From: Procambarus clarkii
Taxonomy: Eukaryota; Arthropoda; Malacostraca; Decapoda; Cambaridae
Assembly: GCF_040958095.1 (NCBI RefSeq)
Contig: NC_091175.1
Span: forward strand, 17,665,942-17,729,941
Reading direction: 5' to 3'
DNA length: 64,000 bases
In this document: one piece after another, positions 49,811-59,769 of the stretch
Numbering within the stretch: the first letter of the stretch is position 1
Layout of the letters: each line of letters opens with the position of its first letter
Position numbers and translations under genes: made by a program
Notes under the pieces: model-generated
What the model saw: the letters and a program-made list of their open reading frames with translations, nothing else
Databases searched by the model: none
Told to the model about the DNA's origin: nothing

Positions 49811-50179
49811 TCAAATAAAATCACAATGTCCTGTGTGTGTTTAAAGCAGCCAGTGTGGATTACAAAATTACAAACTCCAGCCCAGTTTGGAGAAGGTTAT
49901 TTCATATACAGGCATTTCAATGCACTAGTCATTTTAACCATACCGATATTAACAGCTACTGTACATGAGTTATGTCTCCCTTGTTTCTGTAACCGATTAT
50001 ACATCCCCACAATATAAGACTGTTTGGGAGATCAGGCAGCCAGTGTATACATTCGAACCCCAGTTGGAAACAGACCCAACTATAGGATGGGTTAACCCAA
50101 GTATCGCGCTTCCAAAAGGGTCGCCCAAGTTGGAAAAGACGAACGCTGAAAGAATATTGTTGAAAACATCTTGATAACT

Positions 50180-51130
50180 GATTAAACCAAAATTATTTAT
50201 TAGTCAGAAGAAAGACAGAAACGCGATCTATATGTAAAACCTCTACCAGACAAATATTTTAAGTAAAACCGAAGATACTTGTAGTTGTATAAAAGTGGCA
50301 GTTTTCATCGCTCGTCAAACTCGAAAACCTCAGCATTCATCTCAGAACCATGCCTATTTCACGCAGATTCCTTAATAAACGTAAGAGTTTTATATGTCAC
50401 AAGAAAGACAGATATATAAGCTTCGTTCTAAATACCTTACCATGGGCATATTTAAATTTAAAGCGAAGATACGTGCACTTTTATAATAGCCGAGCTCCGA
50501 CTCCGGACAGATCGATCGACGGAGCAACTCTCTCAGAACAATGCTTATTTCACGTAAATTTGTAAATAATCGTAAATTTTTTATATGCCTCAAGAAAGAT
50601 AGGATTATAAGGCTCATTTTAAACACTTTATCATAGACATAATTAAAGTTCTAATGAAGATTCATGTATTTTAATAATCACCGAGCTCCGACCCCCGCAT
50701 AGACTGAGCGACAGAGCAACTCTCTCAGAAGAATGTTTATTTTACGTAAATTCGTTAATAAACACAAATGTTTTACACATCTTAAGAAAGATAGAAATAT
50801 AAGCTTTATTTTAAATACATTACATTAGACATATTTAAAGCTCAAGTGAAGATATATATGTTTTTATAGTGGCGTTCAGTAGCTTTTCGGTCATGGAGTG
50901 CAGACGCCTACGCACTTTTTTTTTTTTTTTTTTTTTTTTTTTGAGATATATACAAGAGTTGTTACATTCTTGTACAGCCACTAGTACGCGTAGCGTTTCG
51001 GGCAAGTCCTTAATCCTATGGTCCCTGGAATACTTGCCAATATGTTGTGTAATTAACAAAGATACGCTAATAAAGCCTAAAATATTACATGCCTCCAGAA
51101 AGACAGAGCTATAATCGTTATTGTGAGTGC
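50180..51130. repeat. ~192-bp tandem repeat array
   Basis: The block CTCAGAA[CG][CA]ATG...TTTCACG recurs at about 50340, 50531 and 50725. Each unit also has AAGAAAGA[CT]AG, a TTAAAT/CATA block and CCGAGCTCCGAC. The last unit is interrupted by a SINE (50880-51060). Its GAAGATATATATGTTTTTAT block also occurs inside the foldback at 16530, so the two repeats are related. Confidence 0.75.
50880..51060 (-). mobile_element. SINE inserted in the tandem array
   Basis: A T24 run (inverse poly(A)) followed by ACAAGAGTTGTTACATTCTT, CCACTAGTACGCGTAGCGTT and CTATGGTCCCTGGAATAC, the inverse of the 52208 SINE 3' half. Confidence 0.8.
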
Positions 51131-51269
51131 ATCAAAGGAAATATATCATGTTGGAGACCAATGATATAGCAATTTTAATTTAAGTTTCGAGTCCCGCCCG
51201 GTCGAGAGAGATGGGGCAACTCTCGCCCCATCTATTGGAGATTCTGTCCACTAAAGACCCAAAGCTACT

Positions 51270-51990
51270 CAAACCTTCCTAGCATTACGTAAGCAATGAA
51301 GTAATATGGTATATTTACTCACTATAATGTGGATGCTGGATGCAGAAAATGAGAAAACATAATTTTACTCTGAAAAAATATCATTTCATAACAAAATAAG
51401 ATGTAAATATGTAATATCAAAGGAAGTCGATGGTCCAAGCAACAATATCGTGGAGCGACTTATCCAAGATATATTGCTCTCTGGAAAGTGTTTGCTGGCA
51501 TATCAACCTTCTGTACACAGTGATCCAGTCGTCGAACTTCTCTGCTCAAATTATCGCAAATTTAATTTATGATGTTAACAAGTAGAATGCGTATTTTTAA
51601 TCAAATCTAACATAACTAGCCAGAAAACGTTAAAGATTATTTAAAAATACATGGTTGGAAGTTAAATCAACTCCATAGAACAATATTTTTGTTATAGATA
51701 CTAATCGTTATTTGTTGGTATGCGTTCGCTACTTAAACTATCATGTACTGTATTTATGTAAAATCTCCCTGTTTCTTCGGACATGGAACACGGAACCTTA
51801 CACGCTCTCTGATTTACTGTTTAATAGAGATTCACAAATAAGCTTATGATTGTATACATTATCAAAAAGGCAGTGACAAAGTCAATTTTGCATTTTAATC
51901 ACAGAGATTAGATCTTGGTGAGATAGGAAAGATATTCATATTTTAAAGAAGGATTTTTGAACCATCGCTCTCCCTATCGATAGAAACTAA
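51270..51990. mobile_element. Single arm related to the 15.7-kb foldback
   Basis: TAGCATTACGTAAGCAATGA, GGAGCGACTTATCCAAGATA, TGTTAACAAGTAGAATGCGT, TTGGTATGCGTTCGCTA and TACACGCTCTCTGAT match the left arm (15700-16400), including the ~230-base segment missing from the right arm. No second arm here. It directly follows the tandem array. Confidence 0.8.
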
Positions 51991-52207
51991 CTTTTTTTTT
52001 TTGTTATTATTAACAAGCTTAGGTATACACAGTAATGTGCTGCTACCCTATTCTACATGAAAGATTACACAGTGTATATCAAAAACTAGCTATAAGTTCA
52101 TTAAATATTCCCATCTCACAGGATGGTTAGTTATACATGGAATCAGGGGATAAAATACCAGCCTTAATAAAAATAAAATAAACTGTGACTAACAAGAACA
52201 CCACTTT

Positions 52208-52503
52208 AGCAGTCTCCGTGGTGTAGTGGTAAGACACTCGCCTGGCGTTCCGCGAGCGCTATGTCATGGGTTCGTATCCTGGCCGGGGAGGATTTACTGG
52301 GCGCAATTCCTTAACTGTAGCCTCTGTTTAACGCAACAGTAAAATGTGTACTTGGATGAAAAAACGATTCTTCGCGGCAGGGGATCGTATTCCAGGGACC
52401 ATAGGATTAAGGACTTGCCCGAAACGCTACGCGTACTAGTGGCTGTACAAGAATGTAACAACTCTTGTATATATCTCAAAAAAAAAAAAAAAAAAAAAAA
52501 AAA
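52208..52503 (+). mobile_element. tRNA-derived SINE with LINE-like tail and poly(A)
   Basis: tRNA-like head (TCTCCGTGGTGTAGTGGTAA; GGGTTCGTATCCTGG), unique middle, then GATTAAGGACTTGCCCGAAA, CGCTACGCGTACTAGTGGCT, GTACAAGAATGTAACAACTC and an A25 tail. The 3' 70 bases match the 3' end of the CR1-like LINE at 49445-49560. Confidence 0.9.
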
Positions 52504-52680
52504 GATGCAACCCACAACAAGCTGACTAACTCTAGGCTACCTATTTGCTATTTGGTGAACTGGACCATTAGGTGGTAGGATATGTACCCAACCATTTCTG
52601 TCCCGCTCGGGATTTGAACCCAGGATTCTCGATTGCGAGTCGAGAACAAACCCAATTGTACTACTCGGGATGCGTGTATT
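52504..52680 (-). mobile_element. tRNA-type SINE, minus orientation
   Basis: GATGCAACCCACAACAAGCT, then the inverted head (GGGATTTGAACCCAGGATTC, GATTGCGAGTCGAGAAC). It abuts the poly(A) of the SINE at 52208. Confidence 0.65.
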
Positions 52681-53149
52681 CTTATCGTTTGTATAGGTTA
52701 GGCAAGAAATTCCATAAGCAAACCACAAGCTGTACCCATTAGCTTGCCAAGGATTCCACAGCTTACACCGACATAGTGATATAACCCATTCATATTTTGT
52801 CTTAAAAATAAACATTAGTCCATTACAGAATCATTTTTGGATACATGGCTATCTCCACACAAAGTCAAATTAATAAGCAATATTTTGCTTCCAAGTTGGT
52901 TATAGGTCACGTCTATAATAAAACATGCTCTCTTATGCTAGCATAATCAACAATCAAACATAATATCAACTGACAACTACTATACAGTAGTGTTAAGGTC
53001 ACATTCACCTCATCCGTGATTGATACTGACATGGCCTCGGAGTTTGTTTACATTGATTTTGACATTTCTTTACACCAATACAAACCATTAATAATAATAA
53101 TTAAATTATTATTAATGGCATTATTAACCCTTATCGCAAGTGCCCTCAC

Positions 53150-53330
53150 CTATCTCTTGAGCCACACGTCTCTGGACTACAGCAGGTGACGCTGTAGGAG
53201 CAATATTCGACTCCAGTAATCCCCATCTGTCTGAATTCAAAGGCGAGCCGCGAACTACAGTACACATTTTCCTTCAGATGCGGAATAGAAAACGTACGGT
53301 ACAGTCTGAAGTCAAACTATGTGTTATGCC
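53150..53330 (-). other. Candidate 5' noncoding exon/promoter region of ALKBH2
   Basis: This stretch is less AT-rich than its surroundings and matches none of the repeats seen elsewhere in the window. On the minus strand it ends in AGATAG followed by GTGAGG at 53149-53144, a good splice donor. It could be the first exon feeding the acceptor at 46165. The outer edge is a guess and no transcript data support it. Confidence 0.25.
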
Positions 53331-53589
53331 TAAGTATACCTTACTTCATGTAAAGATATACACCGTTTATATTACTCATGTGACTCTGATACTTGTTTCA
53401 ACTTATTTATTTATTTTATTTATATAAATTGATATAAACAAGGAAGTTCAACATGATTGAAACAAGTACAACTTTTGGGATTAAACTGGTATATATTTTT
53501 GGAAAACCATTACAACATTAGCTAAGTCTACATGGCTGGTGACACTGACTCTGTGTGACATCTGATACTAGCCGAATCTATGTGACTTC

Positions 53590-53990
53590 TTACCTGAGAG
53601 CCACTAACACTAGTGGCCTCGACGAGAACAGGAAGCCGGTGGCTTGTCGAAGGTCCTTCCATTTGCCTTGATGATTTTTTCAAGCAGAACGTTAAAGATT
53701 AACAGAGATTTCGCTTCGGTAGGTAGGCAGTTCCATGGGTTAATAACCCTGTGGGTGAAAAAAGCATCTCATGTTCTCAGTCTTTTCACAAATGCAACAG
53801 GAGTGATTTTTCACCCATGGGGTTATAAACCCATGGAACCACCTACTTGCTGAAGCCGCAAATGCCAAAACAAATTTATAATTTAAGTTATAGCTCGACA
53901 AAATAATCACGATAAATGGAGGGAACTTTTCACAAGTCGACGGCTTCTTGTCCTCGTCGAGGCCAATAGAGAGATGGTAGCCCCTCAGGT
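53590..53990. pseudogene. Head-to-head pair of LINE 3' tails
   Basis: 53590-53790 is the minus-oriented tail (GAGAGCCACTAACACTAGTG ... GGGTGAAAAAAGCATCT). 53795-53990 is the plus-oriented tail (GAGTGATTTTTCACCCATGG ... CCCCTCAGGTAAATTCAG). Both are from the family at 14030, giving an imperfect ~400-bp palindrome. Confidence 0.75.
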
Positions 53991-54594
53991 AAATTCAGAA
54001 CATCAACCCTACCCATCCCCCAAGACAAACGGGACTACCCTATACTGATCAAATGTTTACATACATATCGTCCAATAAAGTATATTTACAATATACTCAA
54101 TGTGTCAGTTAAAATTTTGCAATAATTGTTATGATTTAACCAATCAATGATTTACAATTTCAAACAACCTTTGCAGAAAACCTATTACACTAGACAACAA
54201 ATCATGCAGGGCAGAATACTCTATACCAACATCATCTTGCTCGGCTTGTATATTAATGACGGCTTTCAAAATTAACTCCAAAGAATCAGTTACAGCGGCA
54301 AGCGAACACAATTCAACCTTAGCTCCAATACATTTTCAAAATAAAAGGTTAACCAGGACTTAATGCATCAATTAATTATTATAATTAGGCAATAATTAAA
54401 CTTCACATACGAGGCTCTTGGTCAAATTATAGCTTCAATTATGGCTTATGTTTTTCTTCACTGTTGAGAGTAGTTGAAAAATGAACTCTCCAAAGTTAAT
54501 TTATGGCTTCAAGTACCAACTGGACCACTGCAGGCTTGTTTAGTCATGTATTCTTTTAACCATTGATACTTCAGTTCGTTTCACTTATATTCAC

Positions 54595-54599
<5 letters not shown>

Positions 54600-54684
<85 letters not shown>
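54600..54684. repeat. (AT)n microsatellite 5' of the Penelope-like element
   Basis: About 85 bases of pure AT dinucleotide. Confidence 0.95.
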
Positions 54685-54688
<4 letters not shown>

Positions 54689-54689
54689 T

Positions 54690-55901
54690 ATGACCGAAAA
54701 AGTAAGATTAATAATATTATTATTTAGTACACTCCAAGCTTGTACTAAAGAGGCACCCTTCTTGAGCCCGGATGGGCACATGTATAAGCAAGTTGATGGG
54801 GTCGCCATGGGTTCTCCCCTAGGTGTCCTGTTTGCAAACTTCTACATGGGTACCATCGAGCAAAAAGTCTTAGTCGACATGAACTTGAAACCGGCCATAT
54901 ACTGCAGGTATGTTGACGACATTTTTACACAGGTACCTGATGTCAGACATCTGCAGGAGCTGAAGGAGGCATTTGAGCAGAGTTCCGTGCTGCGTTTCAC
55001 TTACGAGATGGAAAAGGATGGGAAGCTGCCCTTTCTAGATGTAACAGTCATGGAAAAGGGCGGAGGTTTCCACACTGCAGTCTACACCAAGGAAACAAAC
55101 ATAGGAATGTGCCTAAATGCCAACAGCGACTGCCCAGACAGGTACAAGAGGAGTGTTGTTAACGCATATGTCGACCGTGCTCTCAGCCACAGCTCAGAAT
55201 GGAAGCAAGTCGACGAAGAACTCTGTAGGGTAAGGCAGGTCCTAGTCAATAACGGCTTCTCCAATGGTTTCGTCGAAGACATCATAAGAAGGAAAGTGAA
55301 AAGCCATGCAACCTCTGAAGAGACAACTAACACAACACCTATACCCCCTATTAGACTATTTTACAGGAACTTCTTTTCCACAGCTCATAAAACGGAGGAA
55401 AGGGTCCTGAAAGATATTGTTAATAGAAACGTTATCCCTACAGACAAAAATCAGAGGATACAACTGACGATTTACTATAAAACCAGAAAAACGGCCAGCC
55501 TACTCATGAGAAACTCTCCAGACACAAAACAGAACGCTTTAAAAGAGACTAACGTCGTCTATGCCTTCAAATGCCCACTTGGGGACTGTAAGCTCCAAAA
55601 AACCCAGTATATAGGCAAGACAACAACATCTCTTTCTAGGCGTTTAACGATGCATAAGCAACAGGGCTCCATTAAGGAACATATAATCTCTTCCCACAAC
55701 CAAACCATCGCCAGAGAAATCCTAGTAAACAACACAGAAATCATCGATAGATACAGCGATAGCAGGCGGCTTGACGTTTGCGAGGCACTACACATCAAGA
55801 AGTCAACACCAGCAATCAACAGCCAATTATTGCACAACTATATTCTACCCACCTCAAGACTCCGCTCTAATATAGAAGCATCAAGAGATATGGACCAATA
55901 G
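54690..55901 (+). CDS. Penelope-like reverse transcriptase with GIY-YIG endonuclease (partial)
   Basis: 403 residues, no internal stop. The reverse transcriptase part retains QVDGVAMGSPLGVLFANFYM (residues 34-53) and YCRYVDD (71-77, catalytic YVDD), so it starts after the palm's first catalytic aspartate motif and cannot be a complete polymerase. The C-terminus has a GIY-YIG domain: VVYAFKCPLGDC (289-300), YIGKT (307-311), R318 and H322, and DVCEALHIKK further on, as in Penelope-like elements. Roughly the first ten residues (MTEKVRL...) are encoded by the inverted 3' terminal sequence and are not authentic. The clean reading frame suggests a recent insertion. Confidence 0.9.
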   Translation: MTEKVRLIILLFSTLQACTKEAPFLSPDGHMYKQVDGVAMGSPLGVLFANFYMGTIEQKVLVDMNLKPAIYCRYVDDIFTQVPDVRHLQELKEAFEQSSVLRFTYEMEKDGKLPFLDVTVMEKGGGFHTAVYTKETNIGMCLNANSDCPDRYKRSVVNAYVDRALSHSSEWKQVDEELCRVRQVLVNNGFSNGFVEDIIRRKVKSHATSEETTNTTPIPPIRLFYRNFFSTAHKTEERVLKDIVNRNVIPTDKNQRIQLTIYYKTRKTASLLMRNSPDTKQNALKETNVVYAFKCPLGDCKLQKTQYIGKTTTSLSRRLTMHKQQGSIKEHIISSHNQTIAREILVNNTEIIDRYSDSRRLDVCEALHIKKSTPAINSQLLHNYILPTSRLRSNIEASRDMDQ

Positions 55902-56137
55902 GCTTTCTACAAACACTTCTATTCAATATCCATTGTTTCGTGTTCTGTCTTGTGTTGATGAAATTAATACCCTATTAATACTCTTGTTCTGTCTTGTGTT
56001 GATGAAATTAATACCCTATTAATACCACATTTTGTTCTGTCTTGTGTTAATGCCACATCACCCCTTCCACCTCACTCAAATGTAGATATAAAATCGGAGA
56101 TACGTAAGTTCTATTCAGTTGTGTATTTGTGAACTAA

Positions 56138-56190
56138 AGTCTTTGAAAATGTAATAAGTTTTACGAAACGCGCCCGTGTCGCGTCAGACT
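56138..56190 (+). ncRNA. Hammerhead-ribozyme-like fold, degenerate core
   Basis: Outer stem AGTCT (56138-56142) pairs AGACT (56186-56190). Stem GTAA/TTAC (56151-56154 / 56161-56164) is followed by GAAA (56165). A short stem ACGC/GTGT (56168-56171 / 56176-56179) with a GCCC loop ends in GTC at 56178-56180, the usual cleavage triplet. The position of CUGANGA holds TTGAAAA plus one extra T. Penelope-like elements are known to carry hammerheads; this copy may be inactive or chance. Confidence 0.3.
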
Positions 56191-56312
56191 AGAAATAAAA
56201 ATGAATTTTGGAGAATTGATTTTTGATTTACCTCCAACAGTGAAGCGTAATGTACGAAAGATTGAGAAAATTCGTGTTAGAATTATTAATCTTACTTTTT
56301 CGGTCATATTTC

Positions 56313-56321
<9 letters not shown>

Positions 56322-56401
<80 letters not shown>
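56322..56401. repeat. (TA)n microsatellite 3' of the Penelope-like element
   Basis: About 80 bases of TA dinucleotide, mirroring the tract at 54600. Confidence 0.95.
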
Positions 56402-56405
<4 letters not shown>

Positions 56406-56864
56406 GCAGCACATAACGTCCCAGACAGTGTAATACAGTAATTACAAGAATCAGGTTAGGCTACCGTTACCTGAGGCAGGTGGCTCAGAATCTCCCATCC
56501 TGAGCGCTCCATGTGTCAACTATGTGAGCAGGAACTATGGTCATACTCTCTAACATTACATTAATGAATATCCAGTCATTAGAATCTGTTAGACTCACCA
56601 GTATGAGATATATCCACAATTATGCAATTGCTTCATCCACTCCTTTGGATATTCTTTGAGTGTTCTTTGAGATATTCCTGTAATCCATCAAAATATTTAC
56701 TAGTGGTGCCATGTAGACTCCACCCAAATGCATAATAGACCATCCTACAAGATTGGGTAAGGTAATTATCAAGAGAAAGGTATAACAATTGAAAAGGATA
56801 TTGAGGATTTCTTATGTTTTTCTTCACTGTTGAGAGTAGTTGAAAAATTAATTCTCCAAAGTTA

Positions 56865-57320
56865 ATTTATTTAGAGGGAGGAAAGGAATGGTGCCCAACC
56901 ACTTCAACGGTCGGGAATCGAACGCCAACCTGCACGAAGCCAGACCGTCGCTCTACCATCCAGTCCAAGTGACTGGAGAAAGAGCTAAGACAGTATGACT
57001 ATAAATAGCTCCTGTCAGGGATATGAGACAAACTAAAAGCTCGATATATAATTAGGAGAAAGCGCTATATGATTATGACTATATACCATTTTGATTATAT
57101 AATAACACTAAGAAGGGATAGGAGAAGGGAGCGAATTATCAGGGGAAAGCGTCAAGCCATTACACTGGGAAGGGGTCAGGATATTTGGGATGGGACGGGG
57201 GGAAGGAATGGTGCCCAACCACTTTGACGGACGGGGATTGAACGCCGACCTGCATGAAGCAGGACCATCGCTCTACCGTCCAGCCACTTGGACCATCGAG
57301 GATTGAACGCCGACCTTGTT
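56865..57320 (-). mobile_element. Tandem degenerate SINE copies
   Basis: GGAATGGTGCCCAACCACTT occurs twice (56884 and 57206), each followed by an inverted head (GGGAATCGAACGCCAACCTG; GGGGATTGAACGCCGACCTG). GGGAAGGGGTCAGGATAT links them. They are inverse copies of the SINE at 57640. Confidence 0.65.
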
Positions 57321-57499
57321 CCAACAAGTTCGAGTGGGTACTTGGGTCAAGGAGATGGGAATTTTATCACCATACAGAAAACTCTTCACATAAACTCCAT
57401 AACCTTTCAAATGGGATATAACAGCTACATAAATAGTGAACAAACATATCTTTAGCCTGGGACCGACTAAAATGCCTAAATCTGTATCGTCTAGAGCGT

Positions 57500-57585
57500 A
57501 GACGGGAGAGACCCGGGAATCGAACCTGGGATCTCCGATTGCGAGTCGAGCACGAAGGCCACTGAACTACGAGACCCTGCTATGC
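57500..57585 (-). mobile_element. tRNA-like SINE head
   Basis: On the minus strand: a GGTCTCGTAG start, a D-arm-like part, GATTGCGAGTCGAGCACG inverse and the T-arm CCCGGGAATCGAACCTGGGA (plus strand). It lacks a clear body, so a bare SINE head is more likely than a gene, although a degenerate tRNA cannot be excluded. Confidence 0.5.
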
Positions 57586-57639
57586 ACCCTATATACCCAG
57601 TATGTAAGCGGTAGGTGACAAGGTTACATATTGCATGGG

Positions 57640-58025
57640 GTCCTGTATCACAGTGGTCTATGTTTTCGGCTCACAACCAAGGGTCTCGCTTCATGCAGGT
57701 CGGCGTTCAATTCCCGACCGTTCACCAAGTGGTTGGCCACCATTCCTTCCCCCCGTCCCATCCCAAATCCATATCCTGACCCCTTCCCAGTGCTATATAG
57801 TCGTAATGGCTTGGCGCTTTACCCCTGATACTTCCCTTCCCTTCACAACCAAGGGACCCGGGTTAAATCGCAGGGCAGGACAGAAACGATTAGGCACGTT
57901 TCAGTTTACACGATGCTTCAGCTCATCTAGCAGTAAACAGCTACCCGGGAACTACGCAACTGTTGTGGGTTGCATCCCGGGAAACGTCAATAGTTGGTCT
58001 AAGGAGACCTCAATAAGTACAAGTT
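57640..58025 (+). mobile_element. Two tandem tRNA-type SINEs
   Basis: 57640-57840: GTGGTCTATGTTTTCGGCTC, GGCGTTCAATTCCCGACCG, CCTGACCCCTTCCCAGTGCT. 57845-58025: CACAACCAAGGGACCCGGGT, TCTAGCAGTAAACAGCTACC, AACTGTTGTGGGTTGCATCC. Both are plus-oriented. Confidence 0.65.
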
Positions 58026-58148
58026 CAGGCTTCCTGTCCAAGACAACGGGAATTACATATTATAATTGGACTTTTTGGTTTGGAGTTGGACTTAAAGGCC
58101 TATCAAGTTCCTAATGGTTACTAGTGCCACCGTAATTGCTTAATTCTC

Positions 58149-58371
58149 CAACCCGTCCTCCTAACACAACGTCAAATTTTGACGTATACTTGACATACTG
58201 TCAAGTAACGTCATACTTGACATACTGTCAAGTATACGTCATACTTGACAGTATTATACGCGAAATTGACATATTGTCCCGTTTTCTGTTTTGGGTCCTC
58301 TGGTAGGTTAGGATAAGGCCACTTTAGTAGGACAGTTTCTTGACGTTGGAGACACCTTAAGAGGACGACCT
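58149..58371. mobile_element. MITE with CAACCCGTCCTCCT terminus
   Basis: The left end CAACCCGTCCTCCTAACACA and the right end (inverse AGGTCGTCCTCTTAAGGTGT) form imperfect terminal inverted repeats. Its right half (58250-58370) is repeated in inverse orientation at 61405-61535. Confidence 0.6.
58181..58258. repeat. Nested short palindromes
   Basis: ACTTGACATACTGTCAAGT occurs twice (58188 and 58215), each self-complementary except for its centre. The pair is framed by GACGTATACTTGACA and its inverse, so the segment can fold in more than one way. It lies inside the MITE at 58149. Confidence 0.8.
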
Positions 58372-58446
58372 GGAACACTTACCCGCACTTGCTATACTCA
58401 AGTAATTTCTCAGTGTATATACACCGACAAGCTGAATACATATCGA

Positions 58447-58720
58447 ACAAATCCACAAGGGCCGTGACGAGGATTCGAATCTACGTCCGAGAGCATCCCA
58501 GACGCTGCCTTAATCGACTGAACTACGACATGGTCAAATAATTGAAACCAGATTCAAGCCTGGCCTCGGGCCGGGCTTGGGGAGTAGAAGAACTCCCAGA
58601 ACCCCATCAAGCAGGTGTATGTGGGCTTGCGGGCCGCTACAAGCAACAGCCTAGTGGACCAAACTCTCACAAGTTCTGGGGAGTAGAAGAACTCCCAGAA
58701 CCCCGTCAAGCAGGTGTATA
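58447..58720. mobile_element. tRNA-like head (minus) and LINE 3' tail (plus)
   Basis: 58447-58535 repeats the inverted tRNA-like head of 19695. 58555-58720 contains CTTGGGGAGTAGAAGAACTC twice with GGGCTTGCGGGCCGCTACAA between, the 3' end of the LINE at 23076. Confidence 0.6.
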
Positions 58721-58729
58721 TTAAGTTTT

Positions 58730-59365
58730 TAACACAAACCAGCTTTCTCGAATGGTCTGGTGTACGATTTGACCCCCAGCTCCACCGCCGTGTTTGTATA
58801 CATACCTCGGCGTGCAAGAAAAACACAAAATGTACTCACAACACCCAGTTACCTGCACGAAACCCATACTGGAGGGGCAAGGTGGGTATTATTGGAGAGG
58901 TGAGTAACCTTCGCGAGTGGGGGAGGGTTGGGGGAAGGTTATTGGGTGGAATGCTAGGGGGGGGGGGGATGGTGTTGCAGGGGTGGCTCAACTACGAAAC
59001 TATTGAAGCCAGGATTTAGACCCCCCGAGTCCTGGAGGTGTTTCAGAAGCGACTTTAAACTCATATTGCTAAAATAAACAAATTTCGGTGTACATCTCAG
59101 ATTTAATCAAAATCTGAGATGTAGCCCCTCGTAGATGTAAATCAAAAGCCCTACAGTTCACGCTTGAGGGGCTCCACAAATTGTAGGTCCGCCACTGTGT
59201 GTGTTGGATAGGAGGGGATGCTGGGCGGGGGATACGGGCGGGTATGTGAGGTTGGGCGTAGGATAGGGTACCGAGACGAGCAGACCGCCTCCTTTCCTGC
59301 CCGGGGCGAGTGTTGGCTGTGCTTCCTGGCTGCTCCCTCCTTTGTGAAGGTCAGGTGATACCTGT
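58730..59365. other. No gene recognised
   Basis: Relatively GC-rich sequence with a G-run near 58958. The open frame at 58714-59019 has no recognisable domain. A short inverted pair, CATCTCAGATTTAATCAAAA / TCTGAGATG, lies at 59093-59120. I see no exon. Confidence 0.35.
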
Positions 59366-59765
59366 TTACCCGCCCTGGTACCTAGTAACAGAATGTAGTA
59401 GGTCTATAACTGGCCTGGTACCTAGTAACAGAATGTAGTAGGTCTATAACTGGCCTGGTACCTAGTAACAGAATGTAGTAGGTCTATAACTGGCCTGGTA
59501 CCTAGTAACAGAATGTAGTAGGTCTATAACTGGCCTGGTACATAGTAACAGAATGTAGTAGGTCTATAACTGGCCAGGTACCTAGTAACAGAATGTAGTA
59601 GGTCTATAACAGGCCAGGTGCCTAGTAATGGACTGTAGTAGCCTCATACATGACCAGTTGAATAGTAACGGTCTGCAGTAAGCCTACGCCTTATCTACAG
59701 GGGGGCCTAATAACTAACTATTCTAGGCCTATATCTGGCCAGATGCCTAGTAATGGACGGTAGTA
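59366..59765. repeat. 40-bp minisatellite
   Basis: CCTGGTACCTAGTAACAGAA plus TGTAGTAGGTCTATAACTGG is repeated about six times with almost no change from 59373, then decays into diverged units to about 59765. Confidence 0.95.
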
Positions 59766-59769
59766 GGCA

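Larger units (their letters stand above)
54685..56321 (+). mobile_element. Penelope-like element, 5'-truncated
   Basis: The element is bounded by (TA)n tracts. Its extreme 5' ~30 bases (ATATGACCGAAAAAGTAAGA and onward) are an inverted copy of its 3' end (56286-56315: TCTTACTTTTTCGGTCATAT). The body holds the reverse transcriptase-GIY-YIG ORF (54690-55901), a duplicated 3' UTR segment (TCTTGTGTTGATGAAATTAA twice, 55945-56030) and a conserved structured segment (56138-56190). The joined inverted 3' end is a known habit of Penelope-like elements. Confidence 0.85.

Noticed and set aside
54599-54808. Minus-strand ORF with YIYIYI tail, and similar ORFs at 56201-56441
   Set aside because: They are translations of (TA)n tracts.
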